From assembly GCA_015501595.1 (NCBI GenBank), contig JADNRX010000001.1, positions 62,001 to 126,000 of the forward strand: a stretch of 64,000 nucleotides of DNA, in the 5' to 3' direction. The notes beneath the pieces are model-generated. The model saw only the letters and a list, made by a program, of their open reading frames with translations. It had not been told where the DNA came from and made no database searches. Source of the DNA: Hymenopellis radicata. Taxonomy: Eukaryota; Basidiomycota; Agaricomycetes; Agaricales; Physalacriaceae. The position numbers and the translations under genes were made by a program. This document shows, one piece after another, positions 10,850 through 22,909 of the stretch (positions within the stretch are counted from its first letter, which is position 1; each line of letters starts with the position of its first letter).

Positions 10850-13308
10850 ATGTCTGCCTCCGACTATCAGCGTATTGGTACACCTGTGTCCTCGTCTCCT
10901 AGTCGTGCCTCAGCTCTTTCACGACCTGACTGGCCGTGGGCATCAGCGGTTCATCATCGCTACTCACAGCGCAACTCGTCCTTGGCCTACTCGCTCAGCG
11001 GCTATCCCGGAATATCCCCGCAGACATCGTGGGATCCAAGCAAAGCTACACTCAACAGCCCAAGCCCCGGACCATCGCTCGCAGCGCGCCATAGCACAGG
11101 CTCGACAACGACGATGGGCTACACGCCGCTCCCGACAGAGGACAGCACGCGTCAATGGTCGTTCATCGTACGCCTTTGTTTTTGCTCTTGCCACTTGACT
11201 CAACTGCTCCAGGGCTTTGAATGGGTTGTCAGAGACGTGCAGAGACTGCGGGACTACATTGAAGGCTGCGACACGGAGTCAGAGAACAATGATGACGACT
11301 TTGAAGTGTTGAAGCAATCGCCCACGATGGGCGAGAATAAAGTGTGTGCCATCTTCATTGCCTGTATTCCACCAACTGACTTTTATACAGTATAAACTAG
11401 AAATTGGTACGCCTATATGCTTTTCTTTGCAGCTGTCCAGCTAAACGACGTCTAGCGCGCACGCATTCGGGCACTGAAGAACCCGACTCCAAAACGCTCT
11501 CCATGTACATAACATCTCTGGCGCTCGACTTTGCGCATCCCGACTACGAGATGTCCGCCTCGATGATGGCCGCGATCAAGTGTCAAGATGACCGGGCAGG
11601 TGAACGCGGAGCTCGGCCAGAGTGGGTGTGGGAGAATTGGCAGAATGACTGGGTATTCAGGCAAGAGAGTGAAGTCTGGGGTAAGCCTCTCCTCTACGTC
11701 GCGTCTTTCAATTAACCCTATCCCTTTCTAGCGTGTCCTTTGCCGCTTCTTTCAACCCTATTGGAGAATTCGCGGATACAGGAGACCGATTCACTGGTCA
11801 TTTCTGTGCAGATTCATTGCCCCTTGGGTCCTTTCTTCCCCTCCCATCCGTCCGCGTATTACGTGCCAAGAGATCTCCTGGATGGTTTAGAAGCATCCCT
11901 TGATAATCCGAGTTAGTCTTTCTTTCAGCTTCCTTGCATTCACTCACAGACCTTGAAGACACCGGCGACATTAGATTTGTTTGTCTGGAGCGCTTATCCA
12001 ACGACCTTAACTCCCCGGAACTAAATGCAGAGGTTGGCTCTCCAACTTCTCGCCGCTCACAGTCATCTGCATCATCGCATACCCCATTTTCACCACATAC
12101 CACAGCGCGTAAACGTATAATATACGCGCACTCAGATATCCTGACCCGACGTTCCGAATATTTCGCAACCATGCTGGCTTCGTCTTTCGCGGAGAATCAA
12201 AGTGTCATTTCTGGCGAGAGGAAATTATACACCATTGTCGTAGAAGAGGCTGCCTATGAGACCATTTATTGGCTACTCAAATACTGCTAGTAGGTTATAT
12301 CCCTTGCGCTTTGTTGTTACTATGTTGACCTCCACATTAGCGCCAATTGGCTTCTCTTTAAAGAACATGATGACCCTCGGCTTGCTGTTGAAGGCATCGG
12401 TGCAGGATGGAGCGCCAAATGGCTTCGTGCTGATGGCGGGGAGTGGGATTGGAAGACTTTCCACAAGTCTGCTCCAAACGAAGATCTTTCAGGCGACGGT
12501 TTCAGTGCTACAAGTGGGGACAGCGTCAACGGTCGAAGCTCCCCCAACTCTGCGAAGGGCGCGCCTCGCAATCCCTCGACTCTTCGTACCAATCCGAATA
12601 CTCGCAACCAACCTGGCTCGACATCCAAGAGCAATAATGCCACAGGTACGCGTGGACCTTCTCAATCATCGACTACTACCACGCCTCGGCGGCCGTCTGC
12701 CATGTCGGTAAATATACCCCCAAGTCCATCTGGACGGCCCAAACAACCAACTATACCACTGTCTGTTCCACCGCCAAATTACACGCCGGGCAGTCATTAT
12801 CCTGTGTCTCCGCGGTCACAGAGACTGCGGCAAAATACGACGCTTCACACTGACCCTCACCCACACCCTACCCCGTCTCCTGCGCCTGCATCGGCTTTAT
12901 CAATGTATCAGGTCGCTCATCGGTATGGAATGCCGGCGCTGGCCAATCTTGCGCTGGAGCATATGATGGGTACGCTCACGCCGCAGTCGAGTTTTGCTTT
13001 GCTGCTGGCTACCTCTGCGTGGGATGAGCTTCGATCGCTTATCGAGGTGAGTTCCAATGCGAAGGTGACGCCTCGTATGCTGACGGAGTCGACAGGATTA
13101 CGTCGTGGAGAAATGGGAGGAAGTGAATGCGTCTGAGGAGTTCGAGCATTGCTGCCAGGAAGTGTCGGCTGGAGAGTAAGTGTCATATTGATCTTCGTTT
13201 TCTGGTTACTGACTGTTTTGTAGGTGGGGGCCCGAAGGTGGCCAAACGTTAATGGCGCTGTTTAGACGTTTACGATCTCCCAGTGTTATGGGATACACTC
13301 GGGCATGA
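10850..13308 (+). CDS. MATH-like/BTB (POZ) domain protein with long internal insertion
   Basis: Exons: 10850-11167, 11213-11341, 11391-11406, 11441-11680, 11732-11911, 11950-12289, 12341-13046, 13096-13175, 13224-13308; 697 aa. A disordered N-terminus is followed by a MATH-like region (WSFI-GFEWVVRDVQRLRDYIEG, then MYITSLALDFAHPDYEMSAS, VWENWQNDWVF). A BTB domain starts around KRIIYAHSDILTRRSEYFATML and continues to YETIYWLLKYCYANW. About 140 residues of Ser/Pro/Thr-rich sequence then interrupt before the remaining BTB helices (ALSMYQVAHRYGMPALANLALEHM). Proteins of this design often recruit substrates to Cul3 ligases; that role is inferred. One exon is only 16 nt. An alternative start lies 9 nt upstream. 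All joins keep phase. Confidence 0.88.
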
Positions 13309-13599
13309 AATTGACAAATCTCTGCATATCCATAGCTTGAAAGGCTTATCACATCTGTATACCACTTAATATCTCAATGTATCACTGTGTCGCGTCTCTT
13401 TGGGACTAGAACTGTCTGGACAATGTAAGCGTTGTGGGCGTTTGTGCATGCCCGTGTCACGGAACCTGTAGCATGCCTGGTCTAGAATGATTTGACGGCA
13501 ATCTACCCATATGATCTTGTCTTTCTTATCTATCGCGCCGGCAATGGTCAGACATATAATACGGCCCCGTCTATTCGACGGACTTGACTTTTGACCACG

Positions 13600-14999
13600 A
13601 TGTACTCTGTGCGAATCTCTGTCCTTTCTCGCAAATTTGGCGCGCACAGCTGCAGACGAGGTCTTGCTTCAGTGGTCAAGGACTTTACGATCCCGGTGAT
13701 CGACTTCGCAAAGTATCGGGCGTCTGCCTCTGAACAGGAGAAGAAGGAGACTGCTCATTCCATCGTGAATGCTTTCAAAACAAGTGGATTTATCTATGTC
13801 GATAACCATGGCATTCCAACTGGTATGTGCTAACGCGAAAATCTTGGGCCCGTCTAACCGCTACATACAGAGAAAGTGCAGAATACTTTTCAAAAGGTGC
13901 ATGCAGCGTTATCCCTCCCTTTCTGGCTGCTCAACGTTCCTTATTCCTCAGAGCGCTGAATTCTTCAGATTGCCGTCCGAGCTCAAGGTACGACCCGATC
14001 CTCTCGCGCGCGGCCGGACTGTCGACCTTGGCCTGTTCTGTGTCATAGGATAAACTAGCATGGGAGGATCCCCGGTCGAACCGAGGATACGTTCAAATTG
14101 GGCGCGAACGCGTAACGCAGGCGGTTGATGCGTCTGAGATCGCCGCCCTAAGAGAAAAGGCACCCGACTACAAGGAGTCGATAGAGATTGGGCGGGATTG
14201 GGACTCGGAGTGGAAGAACATGTGGCCAGCGGAGGCTGATGCGCCGGGGTTCAAGAGCACCATGCTGGATTTCTACCAGGTCGTATTCAATTGTGCATCT
14301 TCTACGTTTGGTGTTGAGGCTGACGTTGCCAATATGTAGACGTGCCATAACTTGCATGTGGAGCTTATGCGGTCTATTGCGCTTGGTCTTGACCTCGAGG
14401 AGCACTTTTTCGATAGCAAGATTGATGCCCAGTGTCACAACCTTCGTTTACTTTCTTATCCCCCCATTCAACGCAAGAAACTGGATGGCGAAGGCCAAGC
14501 GCGCGCAGGAGCTCACAGCGGTTTGTCTCTTCATGTTTACTCTCCCTTTAATTCATTAATGGTTTTGTCGCCACAGACTACGGGACATTGACACTCTTAT
14601 TTCAGGACCAAGTTGGTGGACTGGAAGTCCAGGATCCTCACACCGGTATATACCACGCAGCAACACCAATAGTAAGACCTATCCCCTTCTTGTTTAGAGT
14701 TCATTCTCATTTTGTTACTCTTGCAGCCTGGAACGATCGTCATCAATGTCGGTGATCTCCTCTCTCGCTGGAGCAACGACGTCCTTCGTTCTACCCTGCA
14801 TCGCGTCGTTAACCCGCCTGCGAAGGCGATCAGCGAGACAGAAGAGATAACGCCTGGACGGCAGTCGATCGCGTTCTTCTCCAACCCCAACTTTGATGCT
14901 GAGATTGCGTGTTTGCCCAACTGCGGCGAGGTTGCGAAATACCCGCCAGTGCAGACTGGAGATTACATTGTTGGACGGTTGGCCGCCACGTACATGTGA
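13600..14999 (+). CDS. 2-oxoglutarate/Fe(II)-dependent dioxygenase, isopenicillin-N-synthase family
   Basis: Exons: 13600-13822, 13871-13896, 13952-13987, 14049-14279, 14340-14520, 14577-14671, 14727-14999; 354 aa. The N-terminal DIOX_N region opens IPVIDFAKYR and contains SGFIYVDNHGIP. The C-terminal jelly-roll carries the iron ligands: HSDYG (HxD, split by the intron at 14521), the distal His in STLHRVVNP, and the 2OG-binding Arg-x-Ser in GRQSIAFFSNPN. The first ~25 residues are basic and hydroxylated (VRISVLSRKFGAHSCRRGLA), so mitochondrial import is possible. The start at 13600 is the first ATG in frame. Fungal members of this family act on varied small molecules; the substrate cannot be deduced. 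No biosynthetic partner genes are adjacent. Confidence 0.92.
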
Positions 15000-15234
15000 T
15001 GATTACGATTATTCACTTTTGGGATTTCAATAACATGAGGGCTTGTAAAGACAGAAAACTACAATTAGTGAGCTGGGCAATGGAGAGCGGTATGTAGATG
15101 ATACCGTGTCTGAGATGCAATGCGATGAAGAAGACACTACTTGGGAATTCCATGAGAGTCGTCAGAGTTAGACATCGAGGGTGGGCCGCGCTTCAAGTAC
15201 TCTGGGCTCGAGGCCTTCACAATGGCACAGGAGA

Positions 15235-16114
15235 TTAGCGGCGCAAACAGGCCTTATAATCGTTCCAGACACGCGACAGGACGAGGTCCTTGTGCTTCTC
15301 GTCCTCATCGATGTTTTTGCCTTTCAAGAACCAATCCTCCTCAACGTCCTCGTCGTCATCCTCATCCTCCTCGTCCTGTCGCTTTTGCTCGAGGTACGCT
15401 GCCTTCTCCGACGCGTTCATGCTTGCAATCCACTCCTCGACACGTGCCTTTTCGAGCGCGCGTTGTTCTTCGGTCTTATTCTTGAACAATCTATACCCCA
15501 TGGCCCTGCAAATTCTGTCATAGCCTGCTGAGCAGCAAATACTGTCCATAAGGTCGCCCCATCCAGCAGCATACTTGAGGACCGTCTCTAGGTTGGGGTA
15601 GTGCTCGGTGTCAAGACGACCCTCTTGCTTCAAGGCGCGAAGAACAGTGACAAGTAGGGATCCGTATGCCTGGTTGGTGATCTTTACACGCTCTCCGTCA
15701 TCACATTCTAGTACAGAGATGAGTTTGGCGCGTTGTCATTACAGAGCAACGTACGAGGCCAGCTGTCCTCGAGGTCAAAGAAAAAGGTCAGGGCTTCGAG
15801 GTGGGTGAACGCTTCATCCCAGGCCTTGTGTTTCACTTTGGAGTTGATTTTGCTCAGCATACTGTCCACGAGGCCGAGTAGGGCATACGAAGAGGAGTCT
15901 GCATGTTGTCAAGCACGTCCAACGCGACAAAAAAGCAGTGCGCACCGTTGTAGCTAGACATGTTGCCCGATTGCTTGAGCAGGTCGAGTAGAAGCGCTTT
16001 GCTCTTCTCGGACATGAACATCTTTTCGTTAAGGAACGTGTATCCCTTGGTGATAGAAGGCGCCTGTTGAATGAACAAAACAGTATGTATCGGGAGACGA
16101 TGATTACTGACCAT
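15235..16114 (-). CDS. Conserved-looking protein of unknown function with acidic C-terminus
   Basis: Exons (minus): 16114-16112 (the ATG alone), 16063-15946, 15898-15755, 15707-15235; 245 aa. The mostly helical N-terminal two thirds contain SKALLLDLLKQSGN, YALLGLVDSMLSKIN and FTHLEALTFFFDLEDSWP. A second helical block follows (YGSLLVTVLRALKQEGR...NLETVLKYAAGWGDLMD). After a charged helix comes an acidic run of Asp/Glu, then a basic end (NDYKACLRR). I do not recognise the family. The open frame before 16114 begins with GTG, not ATG, so I place the start at the ATG that directly abuts intron 1. Phases and 47-48 nt introns support the model. It lies downstream of RCC1 on the same strand. Confidence 0.72.
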
Positions 16115-16397
16115 ATCCGATATCGAATGAAAAATGGGTATGTCAGTGGCAGTGAGAGTGGTTGATGGGGTACTTTGTCGCTCGGTGGCTAAAGTCAAAC
16201 GTGTACAAGTCACGCGACCTGTGACTAGACGCGTCTGTCACTGTGGCGCAAGATCACAATTTGTTCACGGACACTGGAACCTGCCGTCGCAGTTGTAATG
16301 TGAACAAGTAAAATAGTCTTGGTGGTAGATACAAAGAATGCAATCACAGTCTACATAATTTATCAGATGCAAAACAAGAAACTTGTCCGAATGCTGG

Positions 16398-18104
16398 TTA
16401 CTTCTTTCTGAAGAGACCCAAAGTGTGCTGTCCTCCACACGAGACCTTAACAGCTGCCCATGCGCCACCTTCACGACGAACGACGACGCGAGGTATCTTC
16501 ACCTCAACATCCGTCACACCGAGCTCCCCTTGTGTCCCTTGGCCCCAACAGTACATCGCTCCGTCCTTTGTCACTGCGAGATTGTTATGCACGCCCGTCG
16601 AGATGTACACGACTGGATCATCGGCTTCCTTATCTGGAAAAGGGACATGAACAGGTTCTGGGAGAAAGTCGCCATGCTCCGCGTTCTGTAGCGCATCATC
16701 GGGAAGACCCAACTGTCCAGCATTACACCGTCCGCACGCATAGACCTTGCCGTTGGACGTCAAGAACAGGGTATGATGTTCTCCCCCAACAATCTGCACA
16801 ACAGTGGCACCGTTGAGGTCTTGGGCGCTTAAACGCCGAACTTTCTTGGGCAGTTGAACCTGTGAGTCGTCCTCCGTTTCATACCCAGTACCGAGCTGTC
16901 CCATCGTGTTCAATCCCCATCCCCAGACATCGCCGTCATCATCAACGGCGAATGAGTGGTAAACACCGGCTCCGATGACCTTGCCTTTACGGCCACGCGT
17001 AGCAAGGGTGACTTTTTCGGGTACAGTGCCATGAATTTTGCGGCGCTCAAGAACCTTGCGACCCAGTTGAGCTTGTTCTCCGGCTCCCCAGGTAAAAATG
17101 TTGCCATGCGTAGTCAAAACGACGAGATGGTTGCCGCCTGATGCAATGGACGAAACTTTTTCGGTGTCGCCGGGTTTATGGCTAAGATTCATGATGATTG
17201 GTACAGGGATAAATTGGTGGCGCAATCCATTGGAAAATCCAAGGGAGCCTTCATTAACCTAACGAAACATTAGACAAGGGGAGATATTATAACGTTGATA
17301 AACTCACTCGGAATGAACCCCATACGCGCAATTCACCTTCCGAACTGACGGCAGCACAAATGCTGTCACCGGCGGTGACTTGTACTGCGCGAAAGTTCTC
17401 ATCTTTCAGGGATTGGAGCGGATGAGGGGTCGCTGTTAACTCGTCGACATCGAGAAAAGAGCCAGGGTTTTCGGGATCCGGAACCTCCTGAGTGATCCGG
17501 CCCAAGGCGGCATCGTCGTTGAGTCCGCAAGACCATATCTAAGCTGAGGATAAGTAACATAATAACAAACGTGTCGGATAACATACAGTTCCACTTTCGT
17601 CGACGAAGAGACTGTGCATCCCACCGGCAGCGAGCGCCTCGAGGCCAGCACCCTCTGAGCCAAAAGTGCCATCTTGCATCCGCTGTTCCGCCCATGGATG
17701 CCTTCTTGGTTTATCGAGTTCACCAAGAACATCGGGGCCCATACCAAACTGACCAAAGTTGCCAGCACCCCATGCGAAAAGCTGGAGACCAGGACGAGTG
17801 TGCTCGGGGGAGTGGGAAGGGGATTGAGATATGGTTTGAGCTGTGTTGCGACCTTTGCGCGAGGCTTCTTTACAGTAGCAGCAGCACGAGATTTTTTTGG
17901 TTCGTTGGCGGCGGCTGGATCAACATTCTGCTCCTCGCTTTTACTACGCTTGGTGGCCGGGACCTCATCTCTTTCTGGAGACGCCGCACGCTTTTTCGTG
18001 GCCGCCGCCTTGGACCGGGGGGCCGCCTTCGCTGCCGGTGCCGCTTTCGACGCGGGTTTGGTTGATGTTGTTCGTGTAGATCGACGAGGAGGTTGTGTCG
18101 ACAT
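16398..18104 (-). CDS. RCC1: RCC1-type guanine nucleotide exchange factor for Ran (possible frameshift)
   Basis: Chromatin-bound exchange factor that loads Ran with GTP, relative of yeast Srm1/Prp20 and S. pombe Pim1. Exons (minus): 18104-17587, 17538-17308, 17258-16398; about 520-536 aa. The N-terminus is a basic Ala/Lys/Ser tail (MSTQPPRRSTRTTSTKP...) suited to nuclear import and chromatin contact. RCC1 repeats follow: FAWGAGNFGQFGMGP, AGGMHSLFVDE, IWSCGLNDDAALG, IFTWGAGEQAQLG, VWGWGLNTMGQLG, VYACGRCNAGQLG and YCWGQGTQGELG. The seven-blade propeller is complete. Reading frame changes near 17806-17810. Either one G is missing from a G run, or a 50 nt intron (17852-17803) with an unusual GAG acceptor is spliced. 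Both restore phase exactly. Confidence 0.92.
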
Positions 18105-19391
18105 TAGATAGAGAAATCGGAGAAAAGGGAATAATAGTGGGTGGCTCCGGGATGACTAGATGATGGTAAGAGGAAAAGTCGGGCTGCACCTGGAGGCAGC
18201 AGTGAAGACCAGCAGATCAAAAATTCAACGGCGTTTATGACGTCGTGACCTCCACGTGACTGACGCGTTTTGAACTTTGCTCTCTCGTCCCGCCACAGTC
18301 GGGCAGTCCTGGTCAAAGTCTAGCCATTTGATCAATTCTCTTGACAGCTCCATGCCGTATTCTATTTTTGCTCTGATGCTACTAGTCGATATCTCCAGCT
18401 GTGCCGGCACTCCCAGAACTGCGATTTCAACCCTTTTTTTATATGCTGTCGAGCGACCTCATTCGCATGCAATGAACGGAGTCCTTCTGTTATCACCACC
18501 CACGGGTATATTGAAACTTGCGCACGGCCTGATCATCACGATTTGCCCATAACGTAAGTTGTCCGTGCTTTCCTGCGCGTAACCTTCGCTAAACGTCTGC
18601 ATTCTTTAGGGAATCGGACGTAAACTATCTGATTCTCGTGCGCAGTAGACTATGCTTGTGGCGAGGCTATGTTCGTTGACTGGACTTTCCGAGTGTACTA
18701 GGGATTCCTGTGTAAAACCTGATCGGCGGAAACCACCAACGAGCCGCTAAAAACGGCTATACCCGGGTGCGACCTTGTCCTCCGCTGTTGGGGTATAGCA
18801 GTAGCTGTATCCCAGATGACCCTTCTTCAACTGGCTCTTCCTTATTTGTGTGAATGACTCGTGCTGCTGTGTCTGTCAACGTCACCATTTTTTCTGGAGA
18901 ACTTGTCCTTTCCCCATTTGTCCCGTGGGCATGCGGCGGTTTGCTGTACTATTGACGATGTTCTTGTTCTCGAAGTGGATAGCCCTGGACTCTTTGTACT
19001 TTCCTGGTACAATGTCTGCATTTGTTTGGTTGAAGAGGTCCTATAGAAAGGAGCGGATGAGATTTCGCTTTCTTGACTCCCCCCCCAGGTCTCCGTATCA
19101 CGAGAAAATCCCATCATGACCTCCGCATCCTGAAAGGCCATACATAAACGGATCTTTCGGTTCTAAGATCGCTTCCATTCCATGGAATTAGGTCTGTTTG
19201 CCTATCTTGACAATGCCTGTCGTCGTCTAACCAGTTCACCGTGTTGATCTCGCGAAGCGTAGCCTAGTATATCTTTCGGCGGGATTTCAATCATTTCCTC
19301 CCCTGGAATTTCAATTCTGAGCCTTGGACCGAGGCACACCCGGTGAGGAATACTTAAGGCTTCTCCCTGTATTCTCTCTCTCATTTCCAGC
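18105..19391. other. Long intergenic region without recognised gene
   Basis: Contains the RCC1 upstream region and about 1 kb beyond it. Several short open frames occur on both strands (for example 18842-19141 minus), but none has domain signatures. No repeats or tRNA seen. Confidence 0.5.
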
Positions 19392-20368
19392 ATGGCCTCG
19401 CACTTTGTCTCATCCACCATGGACCACGCCATCCTTTATATTTCTTACGCGGCACCACCACACCATGCACATCCTTTATTTGCTGCTTCGCTTTCCCAAT
19501 ATTGCGCTGCCGCGTTGGAGACTTTAGTGCTCTCCCTTGGTCCATTATACGCAACCACAGACTTCCACTTTGTCATTGGTGTCTTTGGGCATGTGGAAGC
19601 CCACTGTCCTCGTCTTAGGCGCATACAGATTCAACTCCGTGACACGACCAACTCGGAGTGGGCTATAGCGGCGTCAGTTGTAGGGCAGCTCTCTCAGCAA
19701 TTCCACGCAATTTTTGGACTCCATGTACATGTCGGCATCCAGATCGTCTTAGAAGCCACTTTGAACCGTGTTTCGAGTTCCATTTCACTTCCAGCTGATG
19801 CCTTGAATGAAGATTCTGCGGCCACTGTGCTGACATGCCCTTATTTGCGCCACTTCGCCGTTCTGCCACCGCTCGACTTGTTCAATTTCGATACCAAGCG
19901 GAAAGAGGCTGCATTAGCCCTGACACGAAATCGCGCCGTCGCGGCGTCTTCCCTCACGTTCGAAAAATGGTTCTTCCATTTGAATTCAAGACTTATCTTA
20001 ATTCACTCTTGACGTGGATGAGCACCCAGATGCCCCAATGTAGAGAGTTGGAGTTCACTGCAGCCCGTGGGGCCACATTTGCGGAATACGACGATATCGT
20101 ATTCCGCCAGAGCCTATATACGGGCCTGTTCAGCCTGCGGACTCGCCAATTAGACATAGTCACTTTCCCCTTTTACCAGTATGTCTCCCAGACGACCAAT
20201 ACAGCGACTGGGCACCTAGCCGGGGACAAGATGTGCGTCAATATCTTGGTCCCTATCCCAGGCTGGAAGTTTCTCGTGGGCGTCGAATGTAGGGACTCCC
20301 TCGAACATACTGGCGTCGAACCATTTGTATCCTTAGCATTTCGTCTCTCTAACCACTGTAACACTTAA
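19392..20368 (+). CDS. Orphan protein, function unknown
   Basis: Two-exon model: 19392-19937 and 19991-20368, joined by a 53 nt GTCGCG...TCAAG intron that keeps phase; 307 aa. Without the intron the first frame stops at 20012, while the downstream frame stays open to 20368. The sequence alternates hydrophobic and polar segments (LETLVLSLGPLYATTDFHF, CPRLRRIQIQLRD, ECRELEFTAARG-like) as in the LRR-like part of agaricomycete F-box proteins, but no F-box is present at the N-terminus. It may be a truncated F-box-type gene or an independent orphan. A simple frameshift near 19980 is the alternative to the intron. Confidence 0.5.
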
Positions 20369-20686
20369 CCTAGTAGTAAACGAAGAGAGTTTCGTTCACC
20401 GACACCAACATTAAGTCTGAGTCAAAACATAGGTTCAGGTTGCGTTCAGCCTCTGCGTCGAACTTAAAATCGACGGCGGACATCCGAAGCCACGTGGTGG
20501 CAGGTTCTCTCCGATAACTTGCCGATAACCGATAAGTAACATGGTCAGTCTGTTCTCCGACGCTGTGCGCTGATGTGTCGCTGTGGACGATATGATTATA
20601 CCAAGGGCTCTGACATACTCTGTTGGTACACATCCCTGAAGCCATCTACACCGTCCTTCTCATTTGCTACGCCATAGACTCGCAGA
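20369..20686. other. Intergenic spacer
   Basis: About 320 bp between the orphan stop and the proposed start of the aldehyde dehydrogenase. It would hold that gene's promoter. No other feature seen. Confidence 0.4.
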
Positions 20687-22832
20687 ATGTACCACGCAAC
20701 CAGCTACGGGCCGTACCCTCCGATACAGGGCTCAACAACAACTGAAGAGCAAGTGGGATGAAGTCTTTCCTGATATCACGCTCACGCCCAGTGAAGGTTT
20801 ACGGTCTTCAATCCTGCCAATGGACACGAACTCTGCAAGTGAGTTTCAGCCCTCCTCACTTCGCGTTTTTCTCAAAACTAACACGTCCCCGTAGAGTGAC
20901 AACCGCATCTCAATCTGATGTCGAAGCCGCGATACAACGCGCTCAATCCGTGTTCGAGTCTGGTGTATGGTCCAAATCGTCCACGTTCTCGCGCGCCAAG
21001 GTTCTGACCAGCCTTGCCCGGATATTGGAGAAGCGTTTACCGGAATTGACCACTGTTGAATCGATGCAAACGGGACGCACATTGCGCGAGATGCGCGCAC
21101 AGCTGGCTCGCTTACCGGAATGGATGTGCGCCATTTCATACGTGTGCAAATCAATATATGCCAGAATTGACCTCGTTTCAGTGACTATTACGCCGCTCTG
21201 TTGCGCACCAACCAAGGCTATGTAGCTCCAACCCAGGGCACTCTGTTGAACTACGTGCAACGCGTACCTCTTGGTGTTGTAGCGCAAATCACGGTGAGTA
21301 CTTGCGCTCCACATTTATCGTGACACACGTTGAAAAGCGTTCTGTTTTAGCCATTCAACCATCCGCTTCTTATTGCCATAAAGAAGATTGCTCCAGCGCT
21401 TGCTGCTGGCAACAGTGTCATCGTCAAGCCATCCGAAGTATTTCACTACACAATTATCTTCTCACCATTGATTTCTGATTGCTTCTGCAGTGGGCGCCGA
21501 TAACCGTCCTCGAGTTTGGAAAGATGGCGGAGGAAGCCGGAGGTGAGAGCGCTCATTTCCCTTTTGGAATCCGTATTGAGAGTAATCTGCAGTACCGCCC
21601 GGTGTCCTCACAGTTCTTCCTGGTTTCGGCGCAACGACTGGCAAAGCTATCATCAGCGATCCCCGTATTCGTAAAGTGGATGTTACCGTAAGATGCCTGT
21701 TCATCTGTCTACTAGTACATGTTCCCGATAAATTCAGGCCGGAACGCAAACCGGGCGCGTCATGGGAAGTATCGTGGGCTCAAACCTGGCGGCCTTCACT
21801 GCAGAATTGGGCGGAAAGGTGTGTTGACTTGAAGATCGGGCATACATACTCATCAGAGCTGCAGGCGCCCATCGTCGTGTTTGATGATGCCGATCTTGTA
21901 TGCGCGGTCAATGGTGTAGCATTCGCGTCCTTTGTTGCGTCTGGCCAAACTTGCGTTTCTGGGACGCGTTTGATTGTTCAAGAAGGCATATACGATGCAT
22001 TCATGGAGGCGTTCCTTACAAAAGTGGAGAGTATACGGGCAAGGATGGGAGATCGTCAGTCTTTTTCTGTGCAGCGCGTTTTCGAGGTGTTCAGTGGTTT
22101 CTTTGCAGCTCTCAATCCGAAATCAACGATGGGCACGGTCATATCTCCTCAAAGTTTGACTCGTATCGAAGGTATGATGTCGAGAACAAAAGGCAAAGTC
22201 GTCACAGGTGGCCAAAGGATGACCGGAGTATCGGAGCTCGATGGATTCGACTTTTCTCAAGGATCCTTCTTCCCGCCAACCATCGTTACAGAACTTGAGA
22301 TAACCGATGAGCTATGGGTGGAAGAGGTGTTTGGACCCGTTGTTGTTGTCAAGAAGTTTTCGGTGTGTACGCATCCAAGATCCTACACTTTCATTCTGAG
22401 TCTTTTATAGGATGAAACTGAAGGTGTTGCCCTAGCCAATGCTTGCAAGTACGGTCTCGGAGCTGGTATCTGGACTTCGGGACTGTCGAGAGCACACCGA
22501 GTTGCAGCTGAGATTGAAGCCGGGCTTTGCTGGGTTAACACCCATCATCGTAATGATCCCAGTTCGCCATGGTGAGTCGCGTTTTGACGGGCCATGTAAC
22601 GTTTGTGACAAGATGTCTCCAGGGGCGGGATGAAGGAAAGCGGGATAGGTCGCGAAAATGGGCTGGAAGCATTTGAATCATGTTAGTCTTCTCTTTGTCT
22701 TCACGATCAGAGCTGACACTACGAGCAGATTCGCAAAGCAAATCAACCATAGTAAACGTAGCACCTGCGGAGACCACTCGCACCGTCGATGACTGGTTCG
22801 CCGATGACGGAGAGGACAAACGCTACGGTTAG
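20687..22832 (+). CDS. Aldehyde dehydrogenase family protein (NAD(P)+-dependent)
   Basis: Thirteen exons: 20687-20748, 20797-20838, 20895-21125, 21182-21293, 21351-21437, 21491-21542, 21593-21687, 21738-21818, 21865-22054, 22109-22362, 22411-22571, 22623-22681, 22729-22832; 509 aa. Motifs: FTVFNPANG near the start, [39 protein letters not shown] (cofactor loop), ELGGKAP with the general-base Glu, GQTCVSG with the nucleophile Cys, [12 protein letters not shown] and [11 protein letters not shown]. It oxidises aldehydes to acids; substrate unknown. The first exon is the weak point. It needs a GC donor (GCAAGT, 20749), and the N-terminus is shorter than usual, so an upstream exon is possible. From residue ~21 on the model is firm. 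Confidence 0.9.
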
Positions 22833-22909
22833 GAATCCAGTGAATGTTCGATTAAATGTTATACAAACTGATTTGTACAATAATTTCTTGCGGAGTTGTG
22901 TATGAGAAT

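Noticed and set aside
13309..13599. Possible gene between the BTB and oxygenase genes
   Set aside because: Under 300 bp, only short frames antisense to the oxygenase start; treated as spacer.
18842..19141. 100-codon minus-strand open frame
   Set aside because: Ser/Thr-rich but without start context, introns or motifs; nothing suggests a gene.
13600..22832. Possible metabolite cluster (2OG oxygenase, aldehyde dehydrogenase)
   Set aside because: The two enzymes are separated by RCC1 and unrelated genes, with no core synthase, transporter or regulator.
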